A DNA stretch of 64,000 nt from Hymenobacter elongatus (GTDB lineage: Bacteria > Bacteroidota > Bacteroidia > Cytophagales > Hymenobacteraceae): contig NZ_SRLD01000012.1 in assembly GCF_004745955.1 (NCBI RefSeq), positions 50,804 to 114,803 of the forward strand, given 5' to 3'. This document shows positions 33,412 to 42,628 of this stretch, in pieces. The notes under the pieces are model-generated. The model was not told the DNA's origin. It was given only the letters and a program-made list of their open reading frames with translations, and made no database searches. How positions within the stretch are numbered: the first letter of the stretch is position 1; each line of letters opens with the position of its first letter. Position numbers and translations under genes: made by a program.

Positions 33412-33538
33412 GTTTTTGGGGCTTGGGCGCGGCCGATAACCATTTCGGAGGGATGCAGTATAGAGAAGTGCGCTGAACTCAGCCGTGGTCAGGCCGTCAT
33501 TTCGTAGCTTGGCCCCGATTTATAACCCCTCTCCACCC

Positions 33539-34354
33539 ATGGATAAGAACAACCCCAAAGGCTCGGACATTGCAGATTCGCCCCTCTTCAAGAAGTTTGC
33601 TGGCAAGGCGGAGGAGTACATCAAGAAACCGTCGCGCATTAAGCAGCTGCTGAACGACGCCTACACCAAAGCCAGCGAAAAGAACGACGTGGGCTCGATG
33701 GCGCAGGAGGCCTGGGCCAACTTGCAGGTGCTGTTCCGCCTGATTCGCTCGTCTGTTTCCGGCGAGTATGCGGGGCTGCCAACCCCAACCATCATTGCGG
33801 CCGTAGCGGTCGTTATCTATTTCCTGAGTCCGCTGGATCTGATTCCGGACATCATTCCGATATTGGGCTACCTCGACGACGTGGCGTTGATAGCTTGGTT
33901 CACCAGTACCCTGAGCGGCGAAATACAGAAGTTCGAGGAGTGGGAGAAGGCCCGTCCGATTGTCGTGAGTGAGGCTACCGACATGAAACCCGGCCCGGCC
34001 ACTTCCCTCCACACCTCCGATGGCACCACGGCCAACTCGGGCCCCAAGCCGGCCGAGTCGATGCATCAGACTTCGGACTCGGCATTGCTGCCCGACATGC
34101 AAGCCCGTGAAACTACGGAATCGGCTAAAAAAGCCGGCACCAACGAGTTGCACACGAGTGCCCACGTAGTGTCGGACACCGATTCGGGTATCTCGTCCCC
34201 CAATAGCAGCAACCCCAACCCCAGCCGGACCAGCAGCACCGACCCAGCGCCAAAGACTGACGTGAAGCCCCACGCTGATGATGTAGCCAACACGACCAGC
34301 GCCAGTCGCACCCGCAACGACGGCGCGATGGATACCGGAGGCAACATTCGGTAA
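33539..34354 (+). CDS. DUF1232 (YkvA-like) membrane protein with disordered tail
   Basis: 271 residues from the ATG at 33539. A charged N-terminus (FKKFAGKAEEYIKKPSRIKQ) is followed by the DUF1232 core: LIRSSVSGEYAGLPTPTIIA, YFLSPLDLIPDIIPILGYLD and DDVALIAWFTSTL, two membrane helices with the conserved SPLDLIPD. The last 115 residues are Ser/Thr/Asn/Pro/Asp-rich and repetitive, with no fold. The core family is common in bacteria, function unknown. The long tail is not usual for the family. Confidence 0.8.
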   Translation: MDKNNPKGSDIADSPLFKKFAGKAEEYIKKPSRIKQLLNDAYTKASEKNDVGSMAQEAWANLQVLFRLIRSSVSGEYAGLPTPTIIAAVAVVIYFLSPLDLIPDIIPILGYLDDVALIAWFTSTLSGEIQKFEEWEKARPIVVSEATDMKPGPATSLHTSDGTTANSGPKPAESMHQTSDSALLPDMQARETTESAKKAGTNELHTSAHVVSDTDSGISSPNSSNPNPSRTSSTDPAPKTDVKPHADDVANTTSASRTRNDGAMDTGGNIR

Positions 34355-34372
34355 AACCCGGTGCCAAGGCAT

Positions 34373-34408
34373 AAAAAAGGCTCCCAACCTGTGTTGGGAG
34401 CCTTTTTT
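34373..34408. terminator. Two-way terminator
   Basis: AAAAAAGGCTCCCAAC and GTTGGGAGCCTTTTTT, perfect 16 bp, loop CTGT. It lies between the convergent DUF1232 gene and the ACP-like gene that closes the efflux operon. Confidence 0.88.
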
Positions 34409-34426
34409 TGCTTTAGAGCTTAGCTC

Positions 34427-34699
34427 CTACGCGGCCCAGTCGTGGGCGGGCGTGTGGGTAGCCACGTACGTCACAAAGTCGCCGACGGTGCTCAGCGGCA
34501 CTTCGTCGGGAATCGTGATATGGAAATTACGCTCGATTTCGAGGATAATATCCACGACATCTACCGTGTCGAAGCCCAGTTCTAGGCTCAGGTTGCTGCT
34601 CACACGCAGGCGGGTAGGCTTAATGGCCTTGCGCTTGCTGATAATACGCAGCACTTGCTGCTGAATGGATTTGGGGGCGGGAGTCGTTGAGTAACGCAT
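34427..34699 (-). CDS. Acyl-carrier-protein-like protein lacking the attachment serine
   Basis: 90 residues with a four-helix ACP fold: IQQQVLRIISKRKAI, LELGFDTVDVVDIILEIERN and IPDEVPLSTVGDFVTYVATH. In working ACPs helix 2 starts with D-S-L and the Ser carries 4'-phosphopantetheine. Here the same place reads D44-T45-V46-D47: the serine is threonine (codon ACG). Threonine is not a usual substrate of phosphopantetheinyl transferases, so it may not carry an acyl chain. It is the last gene of the efflux operon, 47 bases after the RND gene, an odd partner. It could be a scaffold or regulatory protein with an ACP fold. Confidence 0.8.
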   Translation of the reverse strand: MRYSTTPAPKSIQQQVLRIISKRKAIKPTRLRVSSNLSLELGFDTVDVVDIILEIERNFHITIPDEVPLSTVGDFVTYVATHTPAHDWAA

Positions 34700-34746
34700 A
34701 AGAAAAACGACGATGAACCAAAAGAGAAATAGGCTGGAAAACTGAG

Positions 34747-37700
34747 TTATGCTTCCTCCAGCACCTCTTCCCGAACGGGGGATTCAGTTTTTGACAAGTC
34801 GGTTGCATGACTATCGGCGGAGCGACCCGTTATTTTCGCCCGCAACCGCTCGCTGATGAGGTACATAACCGGCACTACCAGAAGGGTGATACCCGTGGCA
34901 AACACCAAGCCGAAAATGATGGTCCAGGCCAGCGGGCCCCAGAAAGTTACCGACTCGCCGCCGATGAAGAAGTGGGGCTCGAAGGAGTTGAAGAGCTCGT
35001 AGAAGTCGATGTTCAGACCAATGGCCAGCGGGATGAGGCCCAGCGTGGCCGCTGTGGCCGTCAGCACCACCGGATTCAGACGCGTACGGCCGGCCAGCAC
35101 AATGGCTTCGCGCAGCGGCATGCCCTGCGAGCGGAGGATATCGGTGAACTCCACGAGCAGAATGCCATTCTTCACCACGATACCGGCCAGGGCGATGATG
35201 CCCACGCCCGTCATCACGATACTGATTTTCATTCCCGTCAGGGCCAGGCCCAGGCACACACCCGTTACCGAGAAAACGATTTCGCTCAGGATAATCATGG
35301 TCTTGCTCACGGAGTTGAACTGCGTAACCAGAATCATGAAGATCAGGCCAATGGAGAGCAAGCCGGCGACGCCCAGGAAGTCCTGGGTTTCCTGCTGGTC
35401 CTCGGAGGCCCCGCCCATGCGCACGGTGTAGCCGGCCGGCGTGGGATACGCCTTCAGGGCCTGGTCGATTTCGGCTACGACATCGGGAGCCGTGAAGCCG
35501 CCGAGCACGTTGGAGCTGATGGTAATGATTTTCTTCAGGTCCTTGCGCTTGATGCCGCCGTAGGTGTTGCCGTACTCCAGGTCGGCCACCGACGACATGG
35601 GCACTTGGCGCACCTGGCCAGTGGCGTCGCGGAAGGTGAGGCGCGAGTTCAGAATGGCATCCACGTCGTCGCGGTAGGGCTTGGCGTAGCGCACCTGAAT
35701 CGGGTACTCATCATCGGGGGTTTTGAACTTGCTGGCTTCCGAGCCGAAGATGGCCGTGCGTACTTCCAAGCCGATCTGGGCAGTACTCAGGCCTTCGCGG
35801 TTGGCCCGGTCGCGGTCAATATTGACGGCAATTTCGGGGTTGCGGTCTTCGAGGTTGGTACGCAGGTCCTCGATGCCGCCAATGCGCAGCGAATCGACGT
35901 AGCGCTCCACTTTTTTGGAGAGCTTGGCCAGCTGCTGGTAGTCGTTACCGATAACCTCGATGGCAATAGCCTTGCCTTGGGGCGGACCGTTCTGCTCCTG
36001 GTCGACGGCAATTTCAGCGCCCGGAATACCTTTTACGGCCTCCCGAATCTTGTCTTTGTACGTGCCGGTCGTGGGGCCGGTCCGCTCACTGAATTCCTTG
36101 AAGGCCACGGCCACTTTGCCCAGGTGCGACTGCGCCGTGCGGGCCCCGTCCTGCGGGTCGTCGGCGCCGATAGCCACGTTGGTAATTACCGATTCCACGT
36201 CGGGATTGTTGCGGCCAATAACGCCGTAGATGCGCTGCTCCAGCACCCGCGTGATGGAGTCGGTGATGGCCACTTTGGTGCCCACCGGCATGCGCAGGTA
36301 GGTGTAGATGAACTTAGGGTCGCCCTGGGGGAAGAATTCAACCTGCGGCTTGCGCAGGTACACGGCCACAAATCCGATGACGAGTAAGGCTATCATACCC
36401 AGCATAATACCAACCTGGCGCCAGTTGGAGCCGTTCACGGCCCAGCCCACGAGCCGGGCGTAGCCGTTCTGGAGGCTTGGCAGGGCTTTGGTCTGGAAGG
36501 CGGCAATCAGCTTGTAGAGTACGAACTGGTCGAGGGCGGCAAACAGGGCCAGGAAGGCGAACAGGTTGCCGACAAACAGGGAGCCCGACACGTATCCGAT
36601 GGCAGCAATAGTCAGCAGCACGGCCATTACGATCTTAAAGCCCTTGGTGAAGCGCGACTTGCGCAGCTCTTCGGGGCTGTTGTGGTCTTCGCGCGACATG
36701 AACGACACGGCAAATACCGGGTTGATGATGAAGGCCACCACCAGCGACGACATGAGCGTGACGATGAGCGTGATAGGCAGGTAGAACATGAACTCCCCGA
36801 TAATGCCCGGCCAGAAAGCCAGCGGCACGAAGGGCGCTACCGTCGTCAGGGTGCCGGCCAGTACGGGCACGAACACCTCGCCGGCGGCAATTTTGGCGGC
36901 CTGGGCCGTACTCAGCTCGGGGTGGTCGTGCAGAATGCGGTGGGTGTTTTCGATGACCACGATGGCGTCGTCGACCACAATACCCAGGGCTAGCAGGAAG
37001 GAAAAGAGCACAATCATGTTCAGCGAAAAGCCCAGCGTAGGCATGAACAAGAAGGCCAGGAACATCGAAATCGGCACCGACAGGCCCACGAACAGCGCGT
37101 TGGTGGTACCCATGAAGAACATCAGAATCAGCGTCACCAGAATGAAGCCGATGACGATAGTGTTGATCAAATCGTGGAGCGTGACGCGGGTGTCGTTGGA
37201 GGTGTCGCCAGTGATGGTGATGGTCAGCTCGCGGGGCAACGACGGCTTGGTGTCCTGCACGATCTGCTGAATCTTGTCGGAAGCATCAATCAGGTTTTCG
37301 CCCGAGCGCTTGATAACGTTCAGCGTCACGGCGGGCTTGCCGTCGAGGCGGGCATACGATTCGCGGTCCTTGAAGGCATCCTGCACCGTGGCAATGTCGC
37401 CGAGACGAATGCTGGCCCCGTTGAGGTTTTTCACCTGGATGTCGGCAATGTCGGTAGCCTTGGCATACTGCCCGGCCACGCGCACGGCCCGCTTCTGCGA
37501 GCCTACTTCCACGGAGCCGCCCGAAATAGTCAGGTTTTCGCCCTGAATAGCGCGGTTCACGTCGTTGAAGCCCAAGCGGGCGGCCTGCATCTTATACAAG
37601 TCCACATCCACGTTTACCTGCTGCTCCAGCGCGCCCACAATATCGACGCGGCTGATTTCGGGCAGGGCCTCAATCTTGTCCTGGAAGTCGTCGGCCTGCT

Positions 37701-38184
37701 TCTTGAGCTGGCTCAGGGGCAGGTTGCCGGCCAGGTTGATGTTCATGATGGGGAACTCCGAAAAGCTCACCTCCTGCACGCTCGGGGGCGTGGGCAGGTC
37801 GTTGGGCAGCTCGTTGGAGGCCTTGTCGACGGCGTCCTTGATGAGCTGCTTGGCGTACTGCACATCCACGTTGGTGTTGAACTCCACGTCAATCACCGAG
37901 TAGTCCTGGTTGGAGGTGGAGGTAATTTTCTTCACCCCGTTCACCGACTTCACCTCTTTCTCGATCTGACGGGTAACCAGGTTTTCCATGTCGGAAGGCG
38001 AGATACCCGGATAGATGGTGGCCACGATAATACGCGGCACCACGATGTCGGGGAAGTTCTCCTTCTGGAGCTTGATATAGGTGAATATCCCGGCGATGCA
38101 GATAATCAGCGTCAGAATATAAATACTGGTTTTGTTATCAATCGACCAGCTAGTCGGCTTGAATTCTTTATCCACTTCCTGCAT
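34747..38184 (-). CDS. RND efflux pump inner-membrane subunit
   Basis: 1145 residues, AcrB/HAE1-type fold. Helix 1 (TSIYILTLIICIAGIFTYIK) and two large periplasmic domains separated by the transmembrane block with ALGIVVDDAIVVIENTHRIL (proton-relay Asp residues) and GIIALAGIVVKNGILLVEF near the end. Between the two halves there is an extra stretch of about 100 residues (from SREDHNSPEELRKSRF to WRQVGIMLGMIALLVI) with two more hydrophobic segments, which makes it longer than E. coli AcrB; such inserts occur in Bacteroidota. It pumps drugs or lipophilic compounds using the proton gradient, with the adaptor and TolC below. Substrate unknown. Confidence 0.92.
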   Translation of the reverse strand: MQEVDKEFKPTSWSIDNKTSIYILTLIICIAGIFTYIKLQKENFPDIVVPRIIVATIYPGISPSDMENLVTRQIEKEVKSVNGVKKITSTSNQDYSVIDVEFNTNVDVQYAKQLIKDAVDKASNELPNDLPTPPSVQEVSFSEFPIMNINLAGNLPLSQLKKQADDFQDKIEALPEISRVDIVGALEQQVNVDVDLYKMQAARLGFNDVNRAIQGENLTISGGSVEVGSQKRAVRVAGQYAKATDIADIQVKNLNGASIRLGDIATVQDAFKDRESYARLDGKPAVTLNVIKRSGENLIDASDKIQQIVQDTKPSLPRELTITITGDTSNDTRVTLHDLINTIVIGFILVTLILMFFMGTTNALFVGLSVPISMFLAFLFMPTLGFSLNMIVLFSFLLALGIVVDDAIVVIENTHRILHDHPELSTAQAAKIAAGEVFVPVLAGTLTTVAPFVPLAFWPGIIGEFMFYLPITLIVTLMSSLVVAFIINPVFAVSFMSREDHNSPEELRKSRFTKGFKIVMAVLLTIAAIGYVSGSLFVGNLFAFLALFAALDQFVLYKLIAAFQTKALPSLQNGYARLVGWAVNGSNWRQVGIMLGMIALLVIGFVAVYLRKPQVEFFPQGDPKFIYTYLRMPVGTKVAITDSITRVLEQRIYGVIGRNNPDVESVITNVAIGADDPQDGARTAQSHLGKVAVAFKEFSERTGPTTGTYKDKIREAVKGIPGAEIAVDQEQNGPPQGKAIAIEVIGNDYQQLAKLSKKVERYVDSLRIGGIEDLRTNLEDRNPEIAVNIDRDRANREGLSTAQIGLEVRTAIFGSEASKFKTPDDEYPIQVRYAKPYRDDVDAILNSRLTFRDATGQVRQVPMSSVADLEYGNTYGGIKRKDLKKIITISSNVLGGFTAPDVVAEIDQALKAYPTPAGYTVRMGGASEDQQETQDFLGVAGLLSIGLIFMILVTQFNSVSKTMIILSEIVFSVTGVCLGLALTGMKISIVMTGVGIIALAGIVVKNGILLVEFTDILRSQGMPLREAIVLAGRTRLNPVVLTATAATLGLIPLAIGLNIDFYELFNSFEPHFFIGGESVTFWGPLAWTIIFGLVFATGITLLVVPVMYLISERLRAKITGRSADSHATDLSKTESPVREEVLEEA

Positions 38185-38254
38185 GGCTTGCGGCAGTTAA
38201 ATGTGGGAGGTATGACTCGGGCGCAACGGCGGGCAAACGGCCCGCCGGGCCACA

Positions 38255-39376
38255 CTACAGACTAACAAGTTGTCCTTCATTGAGATTTTGGTATCCGGCA
38301 GAAATCACCTGGTCGTTCTGCTTGAGGCCGGTCGTGACTTCCACCTTGCCGTTGTAAGTCTGGCCGGTCTGAATGATGCGCTTGGCGGCGACCTTCTGGC
38401 TGCCCTTCTGCTCCACCACGTACACGTAGCTGTTCTGCTCGTCCTTCTGCACCAAGTCCACCGGAATGACGGTGGCATTGGCGCGGTCGTAATTCTGAAT
38501 GCGCACCGTAGCCACCATATTCGGCCGTAGCTGGGCCACGTTTTTCAGCAGCCGGAACTCGACCGTGAACGTGCGGCTGGTCGCGTTGATGGTGCGACCC
38601 ACCACGCGCACCGACGACGGGATTTCTTCGTTGCCCAGATCCGATATGGTTATCAGGGCTTGGTCGCCGACTTTGATCTGACTGGCGTAGGCTTCCGACA
38701 CATCCGCTATAATCTTGCCGCCACTGCCGCTTACCAGCCGCACCACCGGCATGCCAGGCGCACCGTTTTCGCCCACCTTGGCCGGCACCTCATCCACGAT
38801 ACCGCTGAACGGCGCCACCACGTTGAACTGGGCGCGCTGCCGCTGCTGCGTGGCTAGGCTACGCTGCAGCGCCTCGTAGTTGTTCTTGGCCTGCAGGTAT
38901 TGGATTTCGGTGCCAATCTGCTGCTTCCACAGGCGGTCCTGCTTCTCATACACGATTTTGGCCAGCTCGAGGCGGGTGCGCAGCTCGGCTATTCCCGACT
39001 CCAGCACCGTCGCGTCCTGGGTGGCCAGCACCTGGCCCTTGCTCACCCGGTCGCCGCGCTGCACCCGAATGCTGGTCAGCACGCCCGGCACGCGAGGCGA
39101 CACGATGGAGTTTTCGTCGAACTCGGCGCGGCCCTGCACTTCGAGGTAGCTTTTAAAATTCTCGGGCTTCACGCTAATCACGCTGACCGGCACGGAGGCC
39201 ACGGCCGCTTCCGCGCTGCCCGCCGGGCCGGCTTTAGCTTCCAGGGCGGCAATTTTAGCTTGATTGGCAGCTTGTTCCTTTTTCAGCTCGGCCAGCTCGG
39301 TAGCCGGGTCTTTCTGCCCACCGCAGGCAGCCAGGAAAGCCAGGAATAAGAGAGCCGAAGACGATACGTATTTCAT
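38255..39376 (-). CDS. RND efflux periplasmic adaptor (membrane fusion) lipoprotein
   Basis: 373 residues. Lipoprotein signal [19 protein letters not shown], a short coiled coil ([20 protein letters not shown]), then the HlyD-type layout: lipoyl half-motif [20 protein letters not shown] and [20 protein letters not shown], alpha-hairpin (about 115-165), second lipoyl half [20 protein letters not shown], and a beta-barrel domain. It links the RND subunit to the TolC channel. Gap of about 70 bases to the RND gene. Confidence 0.92.
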   Translation of the reverse strand: MKYVSSSALLFLAFLAACGGQKDPATELAELKKEQAANQAKIAALEAKAGPAGSAEAAVASVPVSVISVKPENFKSYLEVQGRAEFDENSIVSPRVPGVLTSIRVQRGDRVSKGQVLATQDATVLESGIAELRTRLELAKIVYEKQDRLWKQQIGTEIQYLQAKNNYEALQRSLATQQRQRAQFNVVAPFSGIVDEVPAKVGENGAPGMPVVRLVSGSGGKIIADVSEAYASQIKVGDQALITISDLGNEEIPSSVRVVGRTINATSRTFTVEFRLLKNVAQLRPNMVATVRIQNYDRANATVIPVDLVQKDEQNSYVYVVEQKGSQKVAAKRIIQTGQTYNGKVEVTTGLKQNDQVISAGYQNLNEGQLVSL

Positions 39377-39464
39377 AAGGGCAAATAAGAGAGGAAGCCG
39401 GGAGAGAAAATGGTAGTGGCGTGGTCAGGAGTCTCCCAGCGTGTAACTCCTGACGACCGGCTCC

Positions 39465-41099
39465 TTATTTCTGGGCTTGGCGGTACAGCTCGCCGGTAGC
39501 TTTGTCGCGGTCTACTTTGGCGACCAGCACGTCGTAGAGGGCCGCGTAGTAGTTGGTCTGGGCCGTGCGCAATTCCGTTTCGGCCGATACCACCTCCAGG
39601 TTGGAGCCTACGCCCTCCTGAAACTTGATGCGCGACACGCGGGCCACATCGGCGGCCAGGGCCATGTTGTCTTTCTGGTTGTCGAGCACGTCGAGGGCAT
39701 TAGTGAGCGTGGCCCGGCTTTGCGCCTCTTGTAGGTCGATGCTCTGGCGCAGGGTTTCGAAGCCCCGTTCAATGGTTTGCTGACTGATGCGGGCCTGCTG
39801 CACCTGGTAGTTGCGGCGAAAGCCGTCGAATACCGGCACCGAGAGGCTGAGGCCAATGTTGCCGAAGCCAAACCAGTTCTGGTTGGCGAAGCCGTTGCTG
39901 GCCCGCGAGTCGGCACCCCGGAAGCCAAACAAATCCCTGGCCGTGCGGCCCGCGCCGTTTACGCCATAGGCTCCCGTGAACAGCAGCCGCGGGTAAGCAC
40001 CTACGCGGCGGTTTTGCAGGTCGAGGCCGGCCAGGGCCTGCTGGGTTTCCAGGGTGCTGAACTCGATGCGGTTGCTGTAGTTGAAGGCCGCGCCGGCGGC
40101 GGTAGTCAGGCCGCCGGTCAAGGCCGTCTGGCGGTCCTGGCGGGCTTGCTCCTCGGCGTTTTCGCGGCCGGGAGTGGCGGCGGGCTGGCCCGGCAACGCA
40201 GTGGTGCCGGCCGCGCCGCCACCCTGGGCGAAGTTGGCCGCGCCCAGGCGCTGGCGCAAGGCAGCGGCATCTACTACGGCCGCGCTGAGCGAGTCGGTCA
40301 GCTGCACGGTCAGGTCCTGCCCCAGGCCCATCTGAAACTTGAGCAGGGCCACGCTCAGCTCGGTGAGGCGCTGGGCTTTTTGCTGCTCCACCACCAGGTT
40401 GTTGCGCTGCACGCGCAGCCGGTCTACGTCGAGCTTTTCTACGAAGCCCTCCTTAAAGGTCTGGTTGGTTTGGTAGAGCAGCGTATCGAGGCGGCGCACG
40501 TTGCGCCCCAGCAGGTCGAGGCGGGCCCGGGCTACCAGAGTACTGTAGTAGGCCTTGCTCACCTGCTCCACCACCTCAATCTCGGCTTGCTGGGTTTGCT
40601 TTTTGGCTAAGTCCTCGTACACTTTGGCGGCCCGCAGCCCGATGAAGTAGGAGCCGTCGAAGAGTAGCTGCGACACCGAAACGTTGGCCGAGCCCTGCCA
40701 CTGCTGGCCGAAGGCAAACGGCTGGGGCGGCACTTCCAGCGACCGGGTAGTGAGCACGACTTCTTCGCCGCCATTGGCGTTCTGCACGCTACCCGGCGTC
40801 AGCAGCGTCTGTTGCACCGGAAACGACACCAGGGCCTGCTGAATCTTGATGTTGTCGACCACGTTGGCCCCCACGTTCACCTGGGGCAGGCCCGCCGAGC
40901 GAATTTCGCCCACCCGGGCCCGGGCGGTTTGCTCGCCGAGGCGCGTGGCCAGCAGCGTCGGCTTGTTCTTGACGGCATAATCGATGGCCTGCTGCAGCGA
41001 CAGCGACATAACGCCACCAGGCGCGTCGGGGCGGCCTTGCTGGGCCTGCGCGCCCAAGGGCAGCAGGGTGAACAGCAACAGACGGAGCGCGTTTTTCAT
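39465..41099 (-). CDS. TolC-family outer-membrane channel
   Basis: 544 residues, signal peptide MKNALRLLLFTLLPLGAQAQ. Two repeats of the outer-membrane efflux domain: LSLQQAIDYAVKNKPTLLAT, KKQTQQAEIEVVEQVSKAYY, LRVQRNNLVVEQQKAQRLTE, and in the second half LQNRRVGAYPRLLFTGAYGV, FDGFRRNYQVQQARISQQTI and the end NYYAALYDVLVAKVDRDKAT. It forms the exit duct of the pump. A low-complexity Ala/Gly/Gln insert (about 285-325) joins the halves. Second gene of the tetR-led operon. Confidence 0.92.
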   Translation of the reverse strand: MKNALRLLLFTLLPLGAQAQQGRPDAPGGVMSLSLQQAIDYAVKNKPTLLATRLGEQTARARVGEIRSAGLPQVNVGANVVDNIKIQQALVSFPVQQTLLTPGSVQNANGGEEVVLTTRSLEVPPQPFAFGQQWQGSANVSVSQLLFDGSYFIGLRAAKVYEDLAKKQTQQAEIEVVEQVSKAYYSTLVARARLDLLGRNVRRLDTLLYQTNQTFKEGFVEKLDVDRLRVQRNNLVVEQQKAQRLTELSVALLKFQMGLGQDLTVQLTDSLSAAVVDAAALRQRLGAANFAQGGGAAGTTALPGQPAATPGRENAEEQARQDRQTALTGGLTTAAGAAFNYSNRIEFSTLETQQALAGLDLQNRRVGAYPRLLFTGAYGVNGAGRTARDLFGFRGADSRASNGFANQNWFGFGNIGLSLSVPVFDGFRRNYQVQQARISQQTIERGFETLRQSIDLQEAQSRATLTNALDVLDNQKDNMALAADVARVSRIKFQEGVGSNLEVVSAETELRTAQTNYYAALYDVLVAKVDRDKATGELYRQAQK

Positions 41100-41122
41100 A
41101 AGAGGTAGATGAGAGCGGGTAG

Positions 41123-41740
41123 TTATACTTCCGGTTCGGTTACGTTCCGGTACTGGTTGATAAGTCGGTGGCCCTTGAGGGTCGAAATCCCCATCAGGAA
41201 GTGCTCAGCCATGACGGAGTTGACGCGCTGCAACCCGAACTGCCGGGGCGGAAACACCACGTTGTCGAACATCAGCTCGATTTCGGCCAGGTGCAGGCGG
41301 GCCAGTACATCCACGTCGAGGTCGGGGCGGTAGAGGCCCTCGGCCATGCCCCGGCGCAGGTTGTCGGCTATTTTCTGCAGGATGAAGGTGTTCTTGTGCT
41401 GCTCGAATAGCTGCCAAGCCTGGGGGTAGTATTTCTGAAGGTCGTGGAAGATGCTGGGGTGCAGGTTAGCCAGCATTTCCTTGTGCCAGTTGATGAGGTT
41501 GAACATGGCCTCCAGGGCGTTGCCGCCCGTGGCGAAGGCCAGCTCGCAGTCGACTTCTTCCTTCGACAGATGGCCCTGCATCACGGCCAGCACAATTTGA
41601 TCCTTGTTTTCGAACCATTTGTAGAGGGTCTTTTTCGACATCGCCAGGTGGGTGGCAATGTCATCCATCGACACGCTACGGATGCCGTTGCGCATGAACA
41701 ACTCGACGGCAGCCACCAGAATCCGGTTCTTGATTTCCAT
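41123..41740 (-). CDS. TetR/AcrR-family regulator of the efflux operon
   Basis: 205 residues from the ATG at 41740. N-terminal DNA-binding domain: RILVAAVELFMRNGIRSVSM, DDIATHLAMSKKTLYKWFEN with the typical helix-turn-helix. The C-terminal ligand-binding part (about 60-205) is variable. First gene of the operon, 23 bases before tolC, so it very likely represses its own transcript. A 10-bp inverted repeat overlaps its promoter (41760-41793). The inducer is unknown but should be a pump substrate. Confidence 0.88.
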   Translation of the reverse strand: MEIKNRILVAAVELFMRNGIRSVSMDDIATHLAMSKKTLYKWFENKDQIVLAVMQGHLSKEEVDCELAFATGGNALEAMFNLINWHKEMLANLHPSIFHDLQKYYPQAWQLFEQHKNTFILQKIADNLRRGMAEGLYRPDLDVDVLARLHLAEIELMFDNVVFPPRQFGLQRVNSVMAEHFLMGISTLKGHRLINQYRNVTEPEV

Positions 41741-41750
41741 ACTCACGGGG

Positions 41751-41793
41751 CAAAGGTACAATGGAAACTATAAATGACTTCAAAGTTTCCATT
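41751..41793 (-). promoter_or_regulatory. tetR promoter with probable TetR operator
   Basis: On the minus strand, TACCTTTG (41751-41758) is a perfect -7 box, 11 bases before the start, with TTTG (41781-41784) 22 bases upstream. Between and over them, AATGGAAACT (41760-41769) and AGTTTCCATT (41784-41793) form a perfect 10-bp inverted repeat with a 14-base spacer. Its position over the -33/-7 region fits a repressor site. Confidence 0.65.
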
Positions 41794-42029
41794 AATTTTT
41801 TGCTATTCATTTTCTGGTCTTCCGGCCCTCCTTGATTCTGACGGATAGCGGCGGCCAATACTTTATAGCCGCCGCACTATATTTTTCATGAGCAGCGCGA
41901 CGGCGCTTTACGCGGGCTTGCCCCGGCGGGAGCCAGGTAAAAGCTGCTTGCGGAGCAGCGCTTCCCCAATCCGCCCCGGGCATCGTACCTTGGGGCCAGT
42001 ATTTTTCTTGCTCTCCTCTCTCCTACCGT

Positions 42030-42512
42030 ATGAAAATCCGCACTGGCTTTGGCTACGACGTTCATCAATTGCAGGAAGGCCTGCCCTTCTGGCTCGGCGG
42101 CATCCAGGTTCCGCACACCCACGGGGCCCTGGGCCACTCCGATGCCGACGTGCTCATCCACGTTATCTGCGACGCGCTGCTGGGCGCGGCCAACCTGCGC
42201 GACATCGGCTTTCACTTCCCCGACACCGACCCGCAGTACAAGGGCATCGACAGCAAGCGGCTGCTGGCCGAAGTGATGCGCCTGCTGCGGGAGCGGGGCT
42301 ATAGCATCAGCAACATCGATTCTACCATTTGCCTGGAAGCGCCCAAGGTCAACCCGCACATTGCCGAAATGCAGCGCGTGCTGGCCGAGGTGATGGGTAT
42401 TCCAGCAGACGATATTTCCATCAAAGCCACCACCACCGAAAAGCTCGGCTTCGTGGGCCGGCGCGAGGGCGTAGCCGCCTACGCCAGCGTGCTGATTGTG
42501 CAACCTTCGTGA
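42030..42512 (+). CDS. ispF: 2-C-methyl-D-erythritol 2,4-cyclodiphosphate synthase
   Basis: 160 residues, full length. FGYDVHQLQEG gives the first metal ligands (DxH), LGHSDADVLIHVICDALLGA the substrate loop, and FPDTDPQYKGIDS and ATTTEKLGFVGRREGVAA the end of the active site. IspF forms the cyclic diphosphate of the non-mevalonate isoprenoid pathway, as a cytoplasmic trimer. The ATG at 42030 is preceded by TACCTTGG (41986-41993), a relaxed -7 box. No other pathway gene is nearby. Confidence 0.95.
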   Translation: MKIRTGFGYDVHQLQEGLPFWLGGIQVPHTHGALGHSDADVLIHVICDALLGAANLRDIGFHFPDTDPQYKGIDSKRLLAEVMRLLRERGYSISNIDSTICLEAPKVNPHIAEMQRVLAEVMGIPADDISIKATTTEKLGFVGRREGVAAYASVLIVQPS

Positions 42513-42628
42513 TAAAACAGTGCAATTGCGGGAGAGCAGCGCCGGCGTACAAGCCGTTCAGGCCGGCGCTACGCCACCATCAACTCCACGATTTCACGAC
42601 TTCCTCCTTTCCCAACTTCACCGCTTTT

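Noticed and set aside
34807..36387. Plus-strand open frame of 526 codons
   Set aside because: Antisense of the RND pump gene; His/Gln/Val-rich translation typical of a shadow frame.
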